Below, piece after piece: positions 38,801 to 50,800 of a DNA stretch of 64,000 bases (position 1 is the stretch's first letter; every line of letters starts with the position of its first letter). This DNA is from Nemopilema nomurai. Taxonomy: Eukaryota; Cnidaria; Scyphozoa; Rhizostomeae; Rhizostomatidae. The notes under the pieces are model-generated. The model was not told the DNA's origin, did not search any database, and saw nothing but the letters and a program-made list of their open reading frames with translations. Where the stretch lies: assembly GCA_003864495.1 (NCBI GenBank), contig ML133403.1, positions 738,225 through 802,224 on the forward strand. Direction: 5' to 3'. A program made the translations under genes and the position numbers.

Positions 38801-41800
38801 GGGTCGACCTACAATGCCCGCCAAAAGTGTTGGAACAGTCCAATCATCTTTCCTACTAAACGTCTCCCCTCCCTCATATACAATGTTGGTTTCCGACTGG
38901 AAAATGAAAACAAATGTATGTTGGAGCGCAGATTGTGTAGCCCATGTTTAGCGACATGTTCACCTACCTTTACAACATTGTTTAAGGGGGGGGGAGGGGG
39001 CTCTGTCTGCTTGAAATAGGGAATTGAAGTGAAAATATGCATTTATTACGAGTAGAATCTCGGTGTTCCAACTACTTTTGGCGGGCATTGTCTTTTACCA
39101 ATTTCAAAGGCGGGCAAATAGAGCATGACCAAAAGGCTCTTTATAGGGGTTTTCGGTGGTGCTCATTTCATTGGTGAAGTCAAAATTGTGATTTGGTTGA
39201 CTCGTGACGTCATAATTGCTCAATGGCCCATTTTTGGCCCCATTTTACAGGTTTATGGAGGTGTTGAGGTATTAATTTGATAATCTGCAGACAATCAAGT
39301 TGAAATCATATTTGAAGACAATTATTAGTTTTTATGCAATGTATTAACCTTGTATTTCACATGAGTTTGAAAAATCTGGCTTAGAGAACAACAAAATAGG
39401 GAGAGCAGTCTTTTCAGGTGCCACCATAAAACTTGTTGTCGTAGGTCGTCGAAAGGGACGCAACATTTGCATATGTCGGCCAGCAAAATGTGGCAAAATA
39501 TTCATTTTCGATCCTCTTCAGTTCATTTTTAAGTCATTTCTTTCTCCTGCTACACGTTCATATGCTTGGCTTGGTGTGGAGGACAAAGACATAATTCCTG
39601 AATGATTTCAGGTACTCGCCAATAATTCTACCTTGGAGCGATATGTTACTTCCCTTTGAAGGCCATATTGTTCATTTTGCGGCCCCGAAAACCTCATATA
39701 GCAAGAACATTCTCTTTGAAAAAGATAGGCATATCTTTGCGACATCCAAGGCCCCAATAACTTTCGTAAAGAACGGTGTTTTCGACGACCGCGAGACTGA
39801 GTTGATGAATGTACGATGGCGAATGTTTAGCTTCCGCTTTCAAATACCACCGGAGAAACAAAAGGCTGTCCCCATCTGTGCACGTTGCTTTGCAAGCCTT
39901 TTGTTGTCTTGAACACTATAACATTGTTTCTTGCACTATTGTTGTTGATGCTGCTCGTTTTCGTTGTCATTCAACCAACGAGTAACGGTTGGAAAATGTT
40001 TGAAGATTTATCCACAGCAGGACTTTCCTTTAACTTGTTATTTTGAAAATGTCATGCAGGAGTGTGCAGTAGTTTAATCAACATTGTGAGTAACCTATTT
40101 CTCGGCTTTTCCTTTCTTACGTCAAGATACAAGAGAAAATTTCACGTTCAACGGCACTTTGAAAGTTCAAATGACATCATTCAATATGTTACTATCAGAA
40201 AAGCGTTGAGCGTGGAGAAATCATGAAAATATGCAGCTTCTATTCTATTATTGTTCAAAGAAATTTCCTGCAACATCATATATCGTGATGCACACCTATC
40301 TAACTATTTACTTGGGAGATTTGAATCTTAACTGCTTTGTATTTCATCGAAACTCACAAGTTTTCCAACCGTTAAACGTTGAAGAAATGACACTTCAATT
40401 CAATTCAATTCAACTTTTTATGCTGGTCTAGTCAAAGTTCTATCGAGGCACGGTTGTCACTGCGATGCATGTTGTAATGGCCGCTGTATAAGAGCATACT
40501 GTGGACATTTGCTGTACTAGCCATTGTTTAAAACAAGCTTTTACCTTCCCTGTTTCAAAATATACTTGTTTTCCCGGCAATCAACAGTAATTGCCAAGAA
40601 AATAAGACGGAACATTGAACATATACCGATTATGACGTCACACGTTAGTCGTACACCTTCGATTTTAATTCCATTGGAATGCTCGCCCCCAAAAACCCTA
40701 GAGTAGTTATACTTTACATGTCAGTCTTTCGCACACAGAAAGAATGCAAAAAGACAATGCCCGCCAAAAGTGTTGGAACAGTCCAATCATCTTTCCTACT
40801 AAACGTCTCCCCTCCCTCATATACAATGTTGGTTTCCGACTGGAAAATGAAAACAAATGTATGTTGGAGCGCAGATTGTGTAGCCCATGTTTAGCGACAT
40901 GTTCACCTACCTTTACAACATTGTTTAAGGGGGAGAGGGGGCTCTGTCTGCTTGAAATAGGGAATTGAAGTGAAAATATGCATTTATTACGAGTAGAATC
41001 TCGGTGTTCCAACTACTTTTGGCGGGCATTGTCTTTTACCAATTTCAAAGGCGGGCAAATAGAGCATGACCAAAAGGCTCTTTATAGGGGTTTTCGGTGG
41101 TGCTCATTTCATTGGTGAAGTCAAAATTGTGATTTGGTTGACTCGTGACGTCATAATTGCTCAATGGCCCATTTTTGGCCCCATTTTACAGGTTTATGGA
41201 GGTGTTGAGGTATTAATTTGATAATCTGCAGACAATCAAGTTGAAATCATATTTGAAGACAATTATTAGTTTTTATGCAATGTATTAACCTTGTATTTCA
41301 CATGAGTTTGAAAAATCTGGCTTAGAGAACAACAAAATAGGGAGAGCAGTCTTTTCAGGTGCCACCATAAAACTTGTTGTCGTAGGTCGTCGAAAGGGAC
41401 GCAACATTTGCATATGTCGGCCAGCAAAATGTGGCAAAATATTCATTTTCGATCCTCTTCAGTTCATTTTTAAGTCATTTCTTTCTCCTGCTACACGTTC
41501 ATATGCTTGGCTTGGTGTGGAGGACAAAGACATAATTCCTGAATGATTTCAGGTACTCGCCAATAATTCTACCTTGGAGCGATATGTTACTTCCCTTTGA
41601 AGGCCATATTGTTCATTTTGCGGCCCCGAAAACCTCATATAGCAAGAACATTCTCTTTGAAAAAGATAGGCATATCTTTGCGACATCCAAGGCCCCAATA
41701 ACTTTCGTAAAGAACGGTGTTTTCGACGACCGCGAGACTGAGTTGATGAATGTACGATGGCGAATGTTTAGCTTCCGCTTTCAAATACCACCGGAGAAAC

Positions 41801-44800
41801 AAAAGGCTGTCCCCATCTGTGCACGTTGCTTTGCAAGCCTTTTGTTGTCTTGAACACTATAACATTGTTTCTTGCACTATTGTTGTTGATGCTGCTCGTT
41901 TTCGTTGTCATTCAACCAACGAGTAACGGTTGGAAAATGTTTGAAGATTTATCCACAGCAGGACTTTCCTTTAACTTGTTATTTTGAAAATGTCATGCAG
42001 GAGTGTGCAGTAGTTTAATCAACATTGTGAGTAACCTATTTCTCGGCTTTTCCTTTCTTACGTCAAGATACAAGAGAAAATTTCACGTTCAACGGCACTT
42101 TGAAAGTTCAAATGACATCATTCAATATGTTACTATCAGAAAACGTTGAGCGTGGAGAAATCATGAAAATATGCAGCTTCTATTCTATTATTGTTCAAAG
42201 AAATTTCCTGCAACATCATATATCGTGATGCACACCTATCTAACTATTTACTTGGGAGATTTGAATCTTAACTGCTTTGTATTTCATCGAAACTCACAAG
42301 TTTTCCAACCGTTAAACGTTGAAGAAATGACACTTCAATTCAATTCAATTCAACTTTTTATGCTGGTCTAGTCAAAGTTCTATCGAGGCACGGTTGTCAC
42401 TGCGATGCATGTTGTAATGGCCGCTGTATAAGAGCATACTGTGGACATTTGCTGTACTAGCCATTGTTTAAAACAAGCTTTTACCTTCCCTGTTTCAAAA
42501 TATACTTGTTTTCCCGGCAATCAACAGTAATTGCCAAGAAAATAAGACGGAACATTGAACATATACCGATTATGACGTCACACGTTAGTCGTACACCTTC
42601 GATTTTAATTCCATTGGAATGCTCGCCCCCAAAAACCCTAGAGTAGTTATACTTTACATGTCAGTCTTTCGCACACAGAAAGAATGCAAAAAGACAATGC
42701 CCGCCAAAAGTGTTGGAACAGTCCAATCATCTTTCCTACTAAACGTCTCCCCTCCCTCATATACAATGTTGGTTTCCGACTGGAAAATGAAAACAAATGT
42801 ATGTTGGAGCGCAGATTGTGTAGCCCATGTTTAGCGACATGTTCACCTACCTTTACAACATTGTTTAAGGGGAGAGGGGGCTCTGTCTGCTTGAAATAGG
42901 GAATTGAAGTGAAAATATGCATTTATTACGAGTAGAATCTCGGTGTTCCAACTACTTTTGGCGGGCATTGTCTTTTACCAATTTCAAAGGCGGGCAAATA
43001 GAGCATGACCAAAAGGCTCTTTATAGGGGTTTTCGGTGGTGCTCATTTCATTGGTGAAGTCAAAATTGTGATTTGGTTGACTCGTGACGTCATAATTGCT
43101 CAATGGCCCATTTTTGGCCCCATTTTACAGGTTTATGGAGGTGTTGAGGTATTAATTTGATAATCTGCAGACAATCAAGTTGAAATCATATTTGAAGACA
43201 ATTATTAGTTTTTATGCAATGTATTAACCTTGTATTTCACATGAGTTTGAAAAATCTGGCTTAGAGAACAACAAAATAGGGAGAGCAGTCTTTTCAGGTG
43301 CCACCATAAAACTTGTTGTCGTAGGTCGTCGAAAGGGACGCAACATTTGCATATGTCGGCCAGCAAAATGTGGCAAAATATTCATTTTCGATCCTCTTCA
43401 GTTCATTTTTAAGTCATTTTCTTTCTCCTGCTACACGTTCATATGCTTGGCTTGGTGTGGAGGACAAAGACATAATTCCTGAATGATTTCAGGTACTCGC
43501 CAATAATTCTACCTTGGAGCGATATGTTACTTCCCTTTGAAGGCCATATTGTTCATTTTGCGGCCCCGAAAACCTCATATAGCAAGAACATTCTCTTTGA
43601 AAAAGATAGGCATATCTTTGCGACATCCAAGGCCCCAATAACTTTCGTAAAGAACGGTGTTTTCGACGACCGCGAGACTGAGTTGATGAATGTACGATGG
43701 CGAATGTTTAGCTTCCGCTTTCAAATACCACCGGAGAAACAAAAGGCTGTCCCCATCTGTGCACGTTGCTTTGCAAGCCTTTTGTTGTCTTGAACACTAT
43801 AACATTGTTTCTTGCACTATTGTTGTTGATGCTGCTCGTTTTCGTTGTCATTCAACCAACGAGTAACGGTTGGAAAATGTTTGAAGATTTATCCACAGCA
43901 GGACTTTCCTTTAACTTGTTATTTTGAAAATGTCATGCAGGAGTGTGCAGTAGTTTAATCAACATTGTGAGTAACCTATTTCTCGGCTTTTCCTTTCTTA
44001 CGTCAAGATACAAGAGAAAATTTCACGTTCAACGGCACTTTGAAAGTTCAAATGACATCATTCAATATGTTACTATCAGAAAAGCGTTGAGCGTGGAGAA
44101 ATCATGAAAATATGCAGCTTCTATTCTATTATTGTTCAAAGAAATTTCCTGCAACATCATATATCGTGATGCACACCTATCTAACTATTTACTTGGGAGA
44201 TTTGAATCTTAACTGCTTTGTATTTCATCGAAACTCACAAGTTTTCCAACCGTTAAACGTTGAAGAAATGACACTTCAATTCAATTCAATTCAACTTTTT
44301 ATGCTGGTCTAGTCAAAGTTCTATCGAGGCACGGTTGTCACTGCGATGCATGTTGTAATGGCCGCTGTATAAGAGCATACTGTGGACATTTGCTGTACTA
44401 GCCATTGTTTAAAACAAGCTTTTACCTTCCCTGTTTCAAAATATACTTGTTTTCCCGGCAATCAACAGTAATTGCCAAGAAAATAAGACGGAACATTGAA
44501 CATATACCGATTATGACGTCACACGTTAGTCGTACACCTTCGATTTTAATTCCATTGGAATGCTCGCCCCCAAAAACCCTAGAGTAGTTATACTTTACAT
44601 GTCAGTCTTTCGCACACAGAAAGAATGCAAAAAGACAATGCCCGCCAAAAGTGTTGGAACAGTCCAATCATCTTTCCTACTAAACGTCTCCCCTCCCTCA
44701 TATACAATGTTGGTTTCCGACTGGAAAATGAAAACAAATGTATGTTGGAGCGCAGATTGTGTAGCCCATGTTTAGCGACATGTTCACCTACCTTTACAAC

Positions 44801-47800
44801 ATTGTTTAAGGGGGAGAGGGGGCTCTGTCTGCTTGAAATAGGGAATTGAAGTGAAAATATGCATTTATTACGAGTAGAATCTCGGTGTTCCAACTACTTT
44901 TGGCGGGCATTGTCTTTTACCAATTTCAAAGGCGGGCAAATAGAGCATGACCAAAAGGCTCTTTATAGGGGTTTTCGGTGGTGCTCATTTCATTGGTGAA
45001 GTCAAAATTGTGATTTGGTTGACTCGTGACGTCATAATTGCTCAATGGCCCATTTTTGGCCCCATTTTACAGGTTTATGGAGGTGTTGAGGTATTAATTT
45101 GATAATCTGCAGACAATCAAGTTGAAATCATATTTGAAGACAATTATTAGTTTTTATGCAATGTATTAACCTTGTATTTCACATGAGTTTGAAAAATCTG
45201 GCTTAGAGAACAACAAAATAGGGAGAGCAGTCTTTTCAGGTGCCACCATAAAACTTGTTGTCGTAGGTCGTCGAAAGGGACGCAACATTTGCATATGTCG
45301 GCCAGCAAAATGTGGCAAAATATTCATTTTCGATCCTCTTCAGTTCATTTTTAAGTCATTTCTTTCTCCTGCTACACGTTCATATGCTTGGCTTGGTGTG
45401 GAGGACAAAGACATAATTCCTGAATGATTTCAGGTACTCGCCAATAATTCTACCTTGGAGCGATATGTTACTTCCCTTTGAAGGCCATATTGTTCATTTT
45501 GCGGCCCCGAAAACCTCATATAGCAAGAACATTCTCTTTGAAAAAGATAGGCATATCTTTGCGACATCCAAGGCCCCAATAACTTTCGTAAAGAACGGTG
45601 TTTTCGACGACCGCGAGACTGAGTTGATGAATGTACGATGGCGAATGTTTAGCTTCCGCTTTCAAATACCACCGGAGAAACAAAAGGCTGTCCCCATCTG
45701 TGCACGTTGCTTTGCAAGCCTTTTGTTGTCTTGAACACTATAACATTGTTTCTTGCACTATTGTTGTTGATGCTGCTCGTTTTCGTTGTCATTCAACCAA
45801 CGAGTAACGGTTGGAAAATGTTTGAAGATTTATCCACAGCAGGACTTTCCTTTAACTTGTTATTTTGAAAATGTCATGCAGGAGTGTGCAGTAGTTTAAT
45901 CAACATTGTGAGTAACCTATTTCTCGGCTTTTCCTTTCTTACGTCAAGATACAAGAGAAAATTTCACGTTCAACGGCACTTTGAAAGTTCAAATGACATC
46001 ATTCAATATGTTACTATCAGAAAAGCGTTGAGCGTGGAGAAATCATGAAAATATGCAGCTTCTATTCTATTATTGTTCAAAGAAATTTCCTGCAACATCA
46101 TATATCGTGATGCACACCTATCTAACTATTTACTTGGGAGATTTGAATCTTAACTGCTTTGTATTTCATCGAAACTCACAAGTTTTCCAACCGTTAAACG
46201 TTGAAGAAATGACACTTCAATTCAATTCAATTCAACTTTTTATGCTGGTCTAGTCAAAGTTCTATCGAGGCACGGTTGTCACTGCGATGCATGTTGTAAT
46301 GGCCGCTGTATAAGAGCATACTGTGGACATTTGCTGTACTAGCCATTGTTTAAAACAAGCTTTTACCTTCCCTGTTTCAAAATATACTTGTTTTCCCGGC
46401 AATCAACAGTAATTGCCAAGAAAATAAGACGGAACATTGAACATATACCGATTATGACGTCACACGTTAGTCGTACACCTTCGATTTTAATTCCATTGGA
46501 ATGCTCGCCCCCAAAAACCCTAGAGTAGTTATACTTTACATGTCAGTCTTTCGCACACAGAAAGAATGCAAAAAGACAATGCCCGCCAAAAGTGTTGGAA
46601 CAGTCCAATCATCTTTCCTACTAAACGTCTCCCCTCCCTCATATACAATGTTGGTTTCCGACTGGAAAATGAAAACAAATGTATGTTGGAGCGCAGATTG
46701 TGTAGCCCATGTTTAGCGACATGTTCACCTACCTTTACAACATTGTTTAAGGGGGAGAGGGGGCTCTGTCTGCTTGAAATAGGGAATTGAAGTGAAAATA
46801 TGCATTTATTACGAGTAGAATCTCGGTGTTCCAACTACTTTTGGCGGGCATTGTAGCTTAGGGCCAAAACGCGTTAACACGGTATTCATCATTTACAGAT
46901 TGACCCCTTCCGAACCCTTCCTGATCGAAGATCTACAATCATTTGGATGGCATGTACATACCTATTCTCCTGGTCGTTTCCAGCGATGGCAAGTTGCGAG
47001 CCGATATTCTGACATGCATCACGAGCAGCTAGCCACGACTTTGGTTCTGCAAAGTACTTGTAACATCTGTCGCCGTTACTGCTAGAAAAGTACCTCCAAC
47101 CGGACGGACACATCTCTAGAAAAGAGAACAAGGTGAAAAAAGTTTGACTGTACAACCAGTAACATTTCTGAATTGAATTTTACATGAAAATACCTGAGCT
47201 GCATGAAAACTGTTTCCAACCATAATACATTTAATGTCAACCGTCTTCCAAGAGATGTAGTAAATGCCAAATCATTGAACTTATTCAAACAGAAACTGGA
47301 CAATTATTGTGGAGACAGAACATTCTTATGTGACCCAATGCTTGTTTAGTCGATTGCTTTTAGAGAGTATATTTAGAAATGATCTATAACAGGTCCTAAG
47401 CCTACAATGCAGTATCATTGATATGATATGATATGATAAGGACCATGGTGGAACAAATGGCAAGTGAATCATGCGATCTGATACACTAAAGCATACATTC
47501 TAGTAGATACAGTAATTAAAGTATATATTATTCTGACATTATTAAAAAACACTTTTGAATGGTGATCAAAAAGACAGGCATGAGTCGTTATTGAAAGGAG
47601 GTCAAGGGCCAGATAGATGAAGAAGACACTTTCCAAAATCTCGTTGTAAGAATTGGCTGAAATCTGATAGGGAAATAAAGCCCAGTTAATGCATCAAAAG
47701 TGCTGCTCGATGCAGAGAAAATTTACAAGGACAAAGCATTTAGTCGATCTCGCCTCCAAATCTTTAATCAAGGCAGAGAGCAAAAATCAGCTGCATCACT

Positions 47801-50800
47801 TGCTGGATGTTTTTGAAATGTGTTTTACCTACTATTTGATAGGCCTAAGTATGCACACCAGAAGGTCAGTTAGTGAATGGCTCAATGAGAAACCGCCGCA
47901 TTAATCATCAAATATTACTTTCAAATATCCATCATCATCAAAGGCATTATCAATGTACACCGGTAAGGCGACATTACCAAGTAATTGCTTTTAGGAATCC
48001 TGTTCCATTAAAATTTCAAAACATTGATCTCTGAAGAAAACACATTATTAATTTCTCATTACTGCTTTGCCATCAAATTTTTTTGGAAATTTGCTATAAC
48101 ACTCATAAAGCCTTTGGACACCTTTTGCTCGAAAAGAGTGAAAATCGCGGAAATGGATGGTAATTTCGAACCTTTCTCTTCTTGAAAAGCAATAATTAGA
48201 CCATACCAATTGATATTGTAGAAATTTGAATGGAAAAACATCACTGAGGCTGTATTTTGCTGATTCTGACATATGTTTATATTTGATTTCATTCATTGAT
48301 GGTTCGAGTACAAAGTTCATTGTACATTTAATTAACCATAAAAGCCGTGCAGTGAAATTTAGGCAGTGATTCACACAACCAACAAGTCACAAGAATATAC
48401 AATTCATCTATATGTGCCAATCTTTCTTGCTATAGATATGAACAACCGATCACTTCTCTAGAGGCGCGACAAGAGAATGAGAAAAACTTTGAGATCTTCT
48501 ACCACATGTGACCACCCACTTGTCTTACGGATAAGGTGTTTAAGCTTTTAATCTGCGTGAAGGTAAAACTGAGGCTAAGACAGGAATAGGGTGTTTGAAT
48601 TGATGCCATTTCACAGTGTCTTGCGTACATCATAGCTCATATATTGGGCTTTCAACTCTGTCCACCGTAAAAATCTTGTTTTGAGGCTAGCACATGCGCG
48701 TTTTCCTAACAGCATACTGCATAAGCCGACGGGATAACTTAGAGAATCCGGACGACCGAAAAACAGCGCAGTCAAATACTTCAAAAGTTGTGACCTCATA
48801 TATGCAGTCAATTGATTGCTGTGAGCATTAGAAAAGATTAGCCTGAATAAACCTGGATAGCATGCACCAGTAGGAAATCGGCCTCTTGCTTTGAAAGGAA
48901 CTCAATGCCGTCAGCTATCTACTCTATCGAGTTTTACCCGCTAAGAGCGTTTTTCGAAGAGCAATTAACACTTGGACTTGAACAAAAACACCCAACGATT
49001 GCTACTTACTACTTCTAAGACATCACCCTTACAGCTATCCACAGTTAATACTGCACGACGCATTTCACAATGCCACGCCAGTTCTTTCTGTCCTGTTTCA
49101 GTTCAGATAATCTATTCAATGTTTGTGCTTCTTTTGAGAGGTCCAGTTTAATTCCGATACTGGCCGGATCTTGCCTTACTGTCTGCATCCAGGTCGTCTT
49201 TGGTCTTCCTTGTGGTCGTTCTACTTTCGTGAGATATTCTTTAAGAGTTTTCCTTGCTGGTGTTTCTGGGTGGAAGCGCATGAGATGTCCTAGTCCTAGT
49301 CCTAGTCTCATTTTCCCCATTATTTCACTCCATGGTTCACATTTCGTTCTGGCATAGAGCTCGTTGATGGTAATATTTCTTTCCCAGTTAATTCCTAGGA
49401 TCTTTCTTAGGTGTCTACGTTGGAAGGTGTCGATGGTGTTTTTTAGCTTCTTCGTCAATGTCCACAGTTCGCTATTATACAAAAATACACTTGCTACATA
49501 GGCATTAAAAATTTGACCTTGATGTAGTTTTTCTTGCTGCTGAAAATGCTGTTGAGCGTTTTGTAGGCATCAATTGCTAATATCTTTCTTCTGTTGATGT
49601 CTTTTTCTGTACCGAGTAGACTTCCAAGAACTTTGCATTCTTTCCATGCTTCATTTCCCTTTTGCTCGATACTATATTCTTCCGTTTTTGATACATTTAT
49701 TCGCAGGTTTCTTTCTTCAAGTTTACCAGGAATGGTTTCTTTAACCAGGAATGGTTTCTCCAGACTAATTGGATGCTAAACCTTGTTACCGACAATGTTT
49801 TTAGGAAGAAGGAGGTTAACAGCCTAGGGTTTATCAAAAAGTGGAAAATGCAAATAAAAGATGGAAATACTGATATGCACTAATAACTTATGCCAGGCTT
49901 TGTTCTTTACTAGGAGTTGATGAGAGTTGTTCCTGCAGAATTTGACATCGCTTTGCAAAGGATCGACTTACATAAATGTAAACCGATATTGTGACTGATA
50001 ATGCTGTAGAATACAACTTTGCCGTTACAAATGTAAAACCGTGAAGTTGAAAAAAAAAACAGTTTGCTAGCAACCTCAATAGGGCCATATACCAGGTCAA
50101 ATATTTTGGCTGACGTCAGATAGCTGCCTTTACTTTAACTTACAACAAACAAGTTATGTCCAGTGCAGTAATAGTTGCCACCCACGGCAACAATTTGGAA
50201 TTGAAAGTCTCTTACTCGTCCGAAAAGCAGAAATGCTTTGTGTATGTTGTCTTCCATATGCTACAGTTGGTTAAGATAAAAGGATGCCACGTTATGTGAA
50301 GCAAGGTACGGCAATATTTTTGGTAATAGTCACGTTACTTTTACTCTGTCAAATAATCCCGTTATGGGACTACATGGGGGCATAGTGTGTGATGCATGCA
50401 AGGAATAAACCCTTTTATGAGAGTGTTTGCGAATGCCAAAATTGCAGAGAAGAGAAAAAGCTTTTCTGCTTTTTCAATGCGGAGCAGAATACAAATACTT
50501 TGCGGTGACCTGTTTACACTGCCATGATTAACCTCAACATTCCGAAGACATCATGATACCATTCACTATTCGCTTCTGACCCATGCTACTACCATTTCTC
50601 GAATCGCTTTCACTCATGCCTTATCACCTTTCTTCATAAATATGTGTGACTTAATTGGTTATGATCAGCACAGAAACGAACAGCTCCTGCCTTTTCTGAC
50701 CATTTTTTGCCCCAAGTTCTTTGCACCTTAATGAAAAAGCTTGGTTGGCACAAAATGGTTGAAAGAAATTTCTCAATAACATATAAATGTAATAAGCCAT

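Larger units (their letters stand above)
38812..46853. mobile_element. 8-kb tandem-array mobile element, (M-S)x4-M, flanked by TA
   Basis: Modules M begin at 38812, 40755, 42695, 44636 and 46577 (periods 1943, 1940, 1941, 1941). Each M is about 277 bp and starts CAATGCCCGCCAAAAGT and ends in the inverse complement, with one mismatch in the first 25 bp. Spacers S are 39091-40754, 41032-42694, 42971-44635 and 44913-46576. The outermost ends are bordered by TA (38810-38811 and 46854-46855), a plausible 2-bp target duplication, while inner M copies are bordered by AAAAGA and TCTTTT. Units differ only by single indels and G-tract length, so amplification is recent. TA target sites and a CA-starting inverted repeat fit the Tc1/mariner-IS630 type of integration, but I see no DDE transposase. 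It lies in the intron splitting receptor CTLD1. Confidence 0.8.

Noticed and set aside
40231..40894. Plus-strand frames of 60-74 codons in the 3' part of S (40231, 40524, 40679, 40744 and repeats)
   Set aside because: Short, overlapping in different frames, and conserved only because the array copies are nearly identical. No domain seen.
40707..41012. 101-codon minus-strand frames across module M (repeated at 44588 and 46529, shorter at 38809 and 42647)
   Set aside because: They are repeated with the array, change length with the G-tract, share no motif with any family I know, and start in S with no logical relation to the element ends.
38812..46853. CRISPR-like or satellite interpretation of the array
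   Set aside because: The unit is about 1.94 kb, includes a coding remnant and inverted-repeat modules, and is flanked by TA. This fits a mobile element far better than a CRISPR array or a classical satellite.
49070..49357. 95-codon plus-strand frame at the LINE fragment
   Set aside because: Antisense shadow of the reverse-transcriptase tail, which has clear family motifs on the minus strand.
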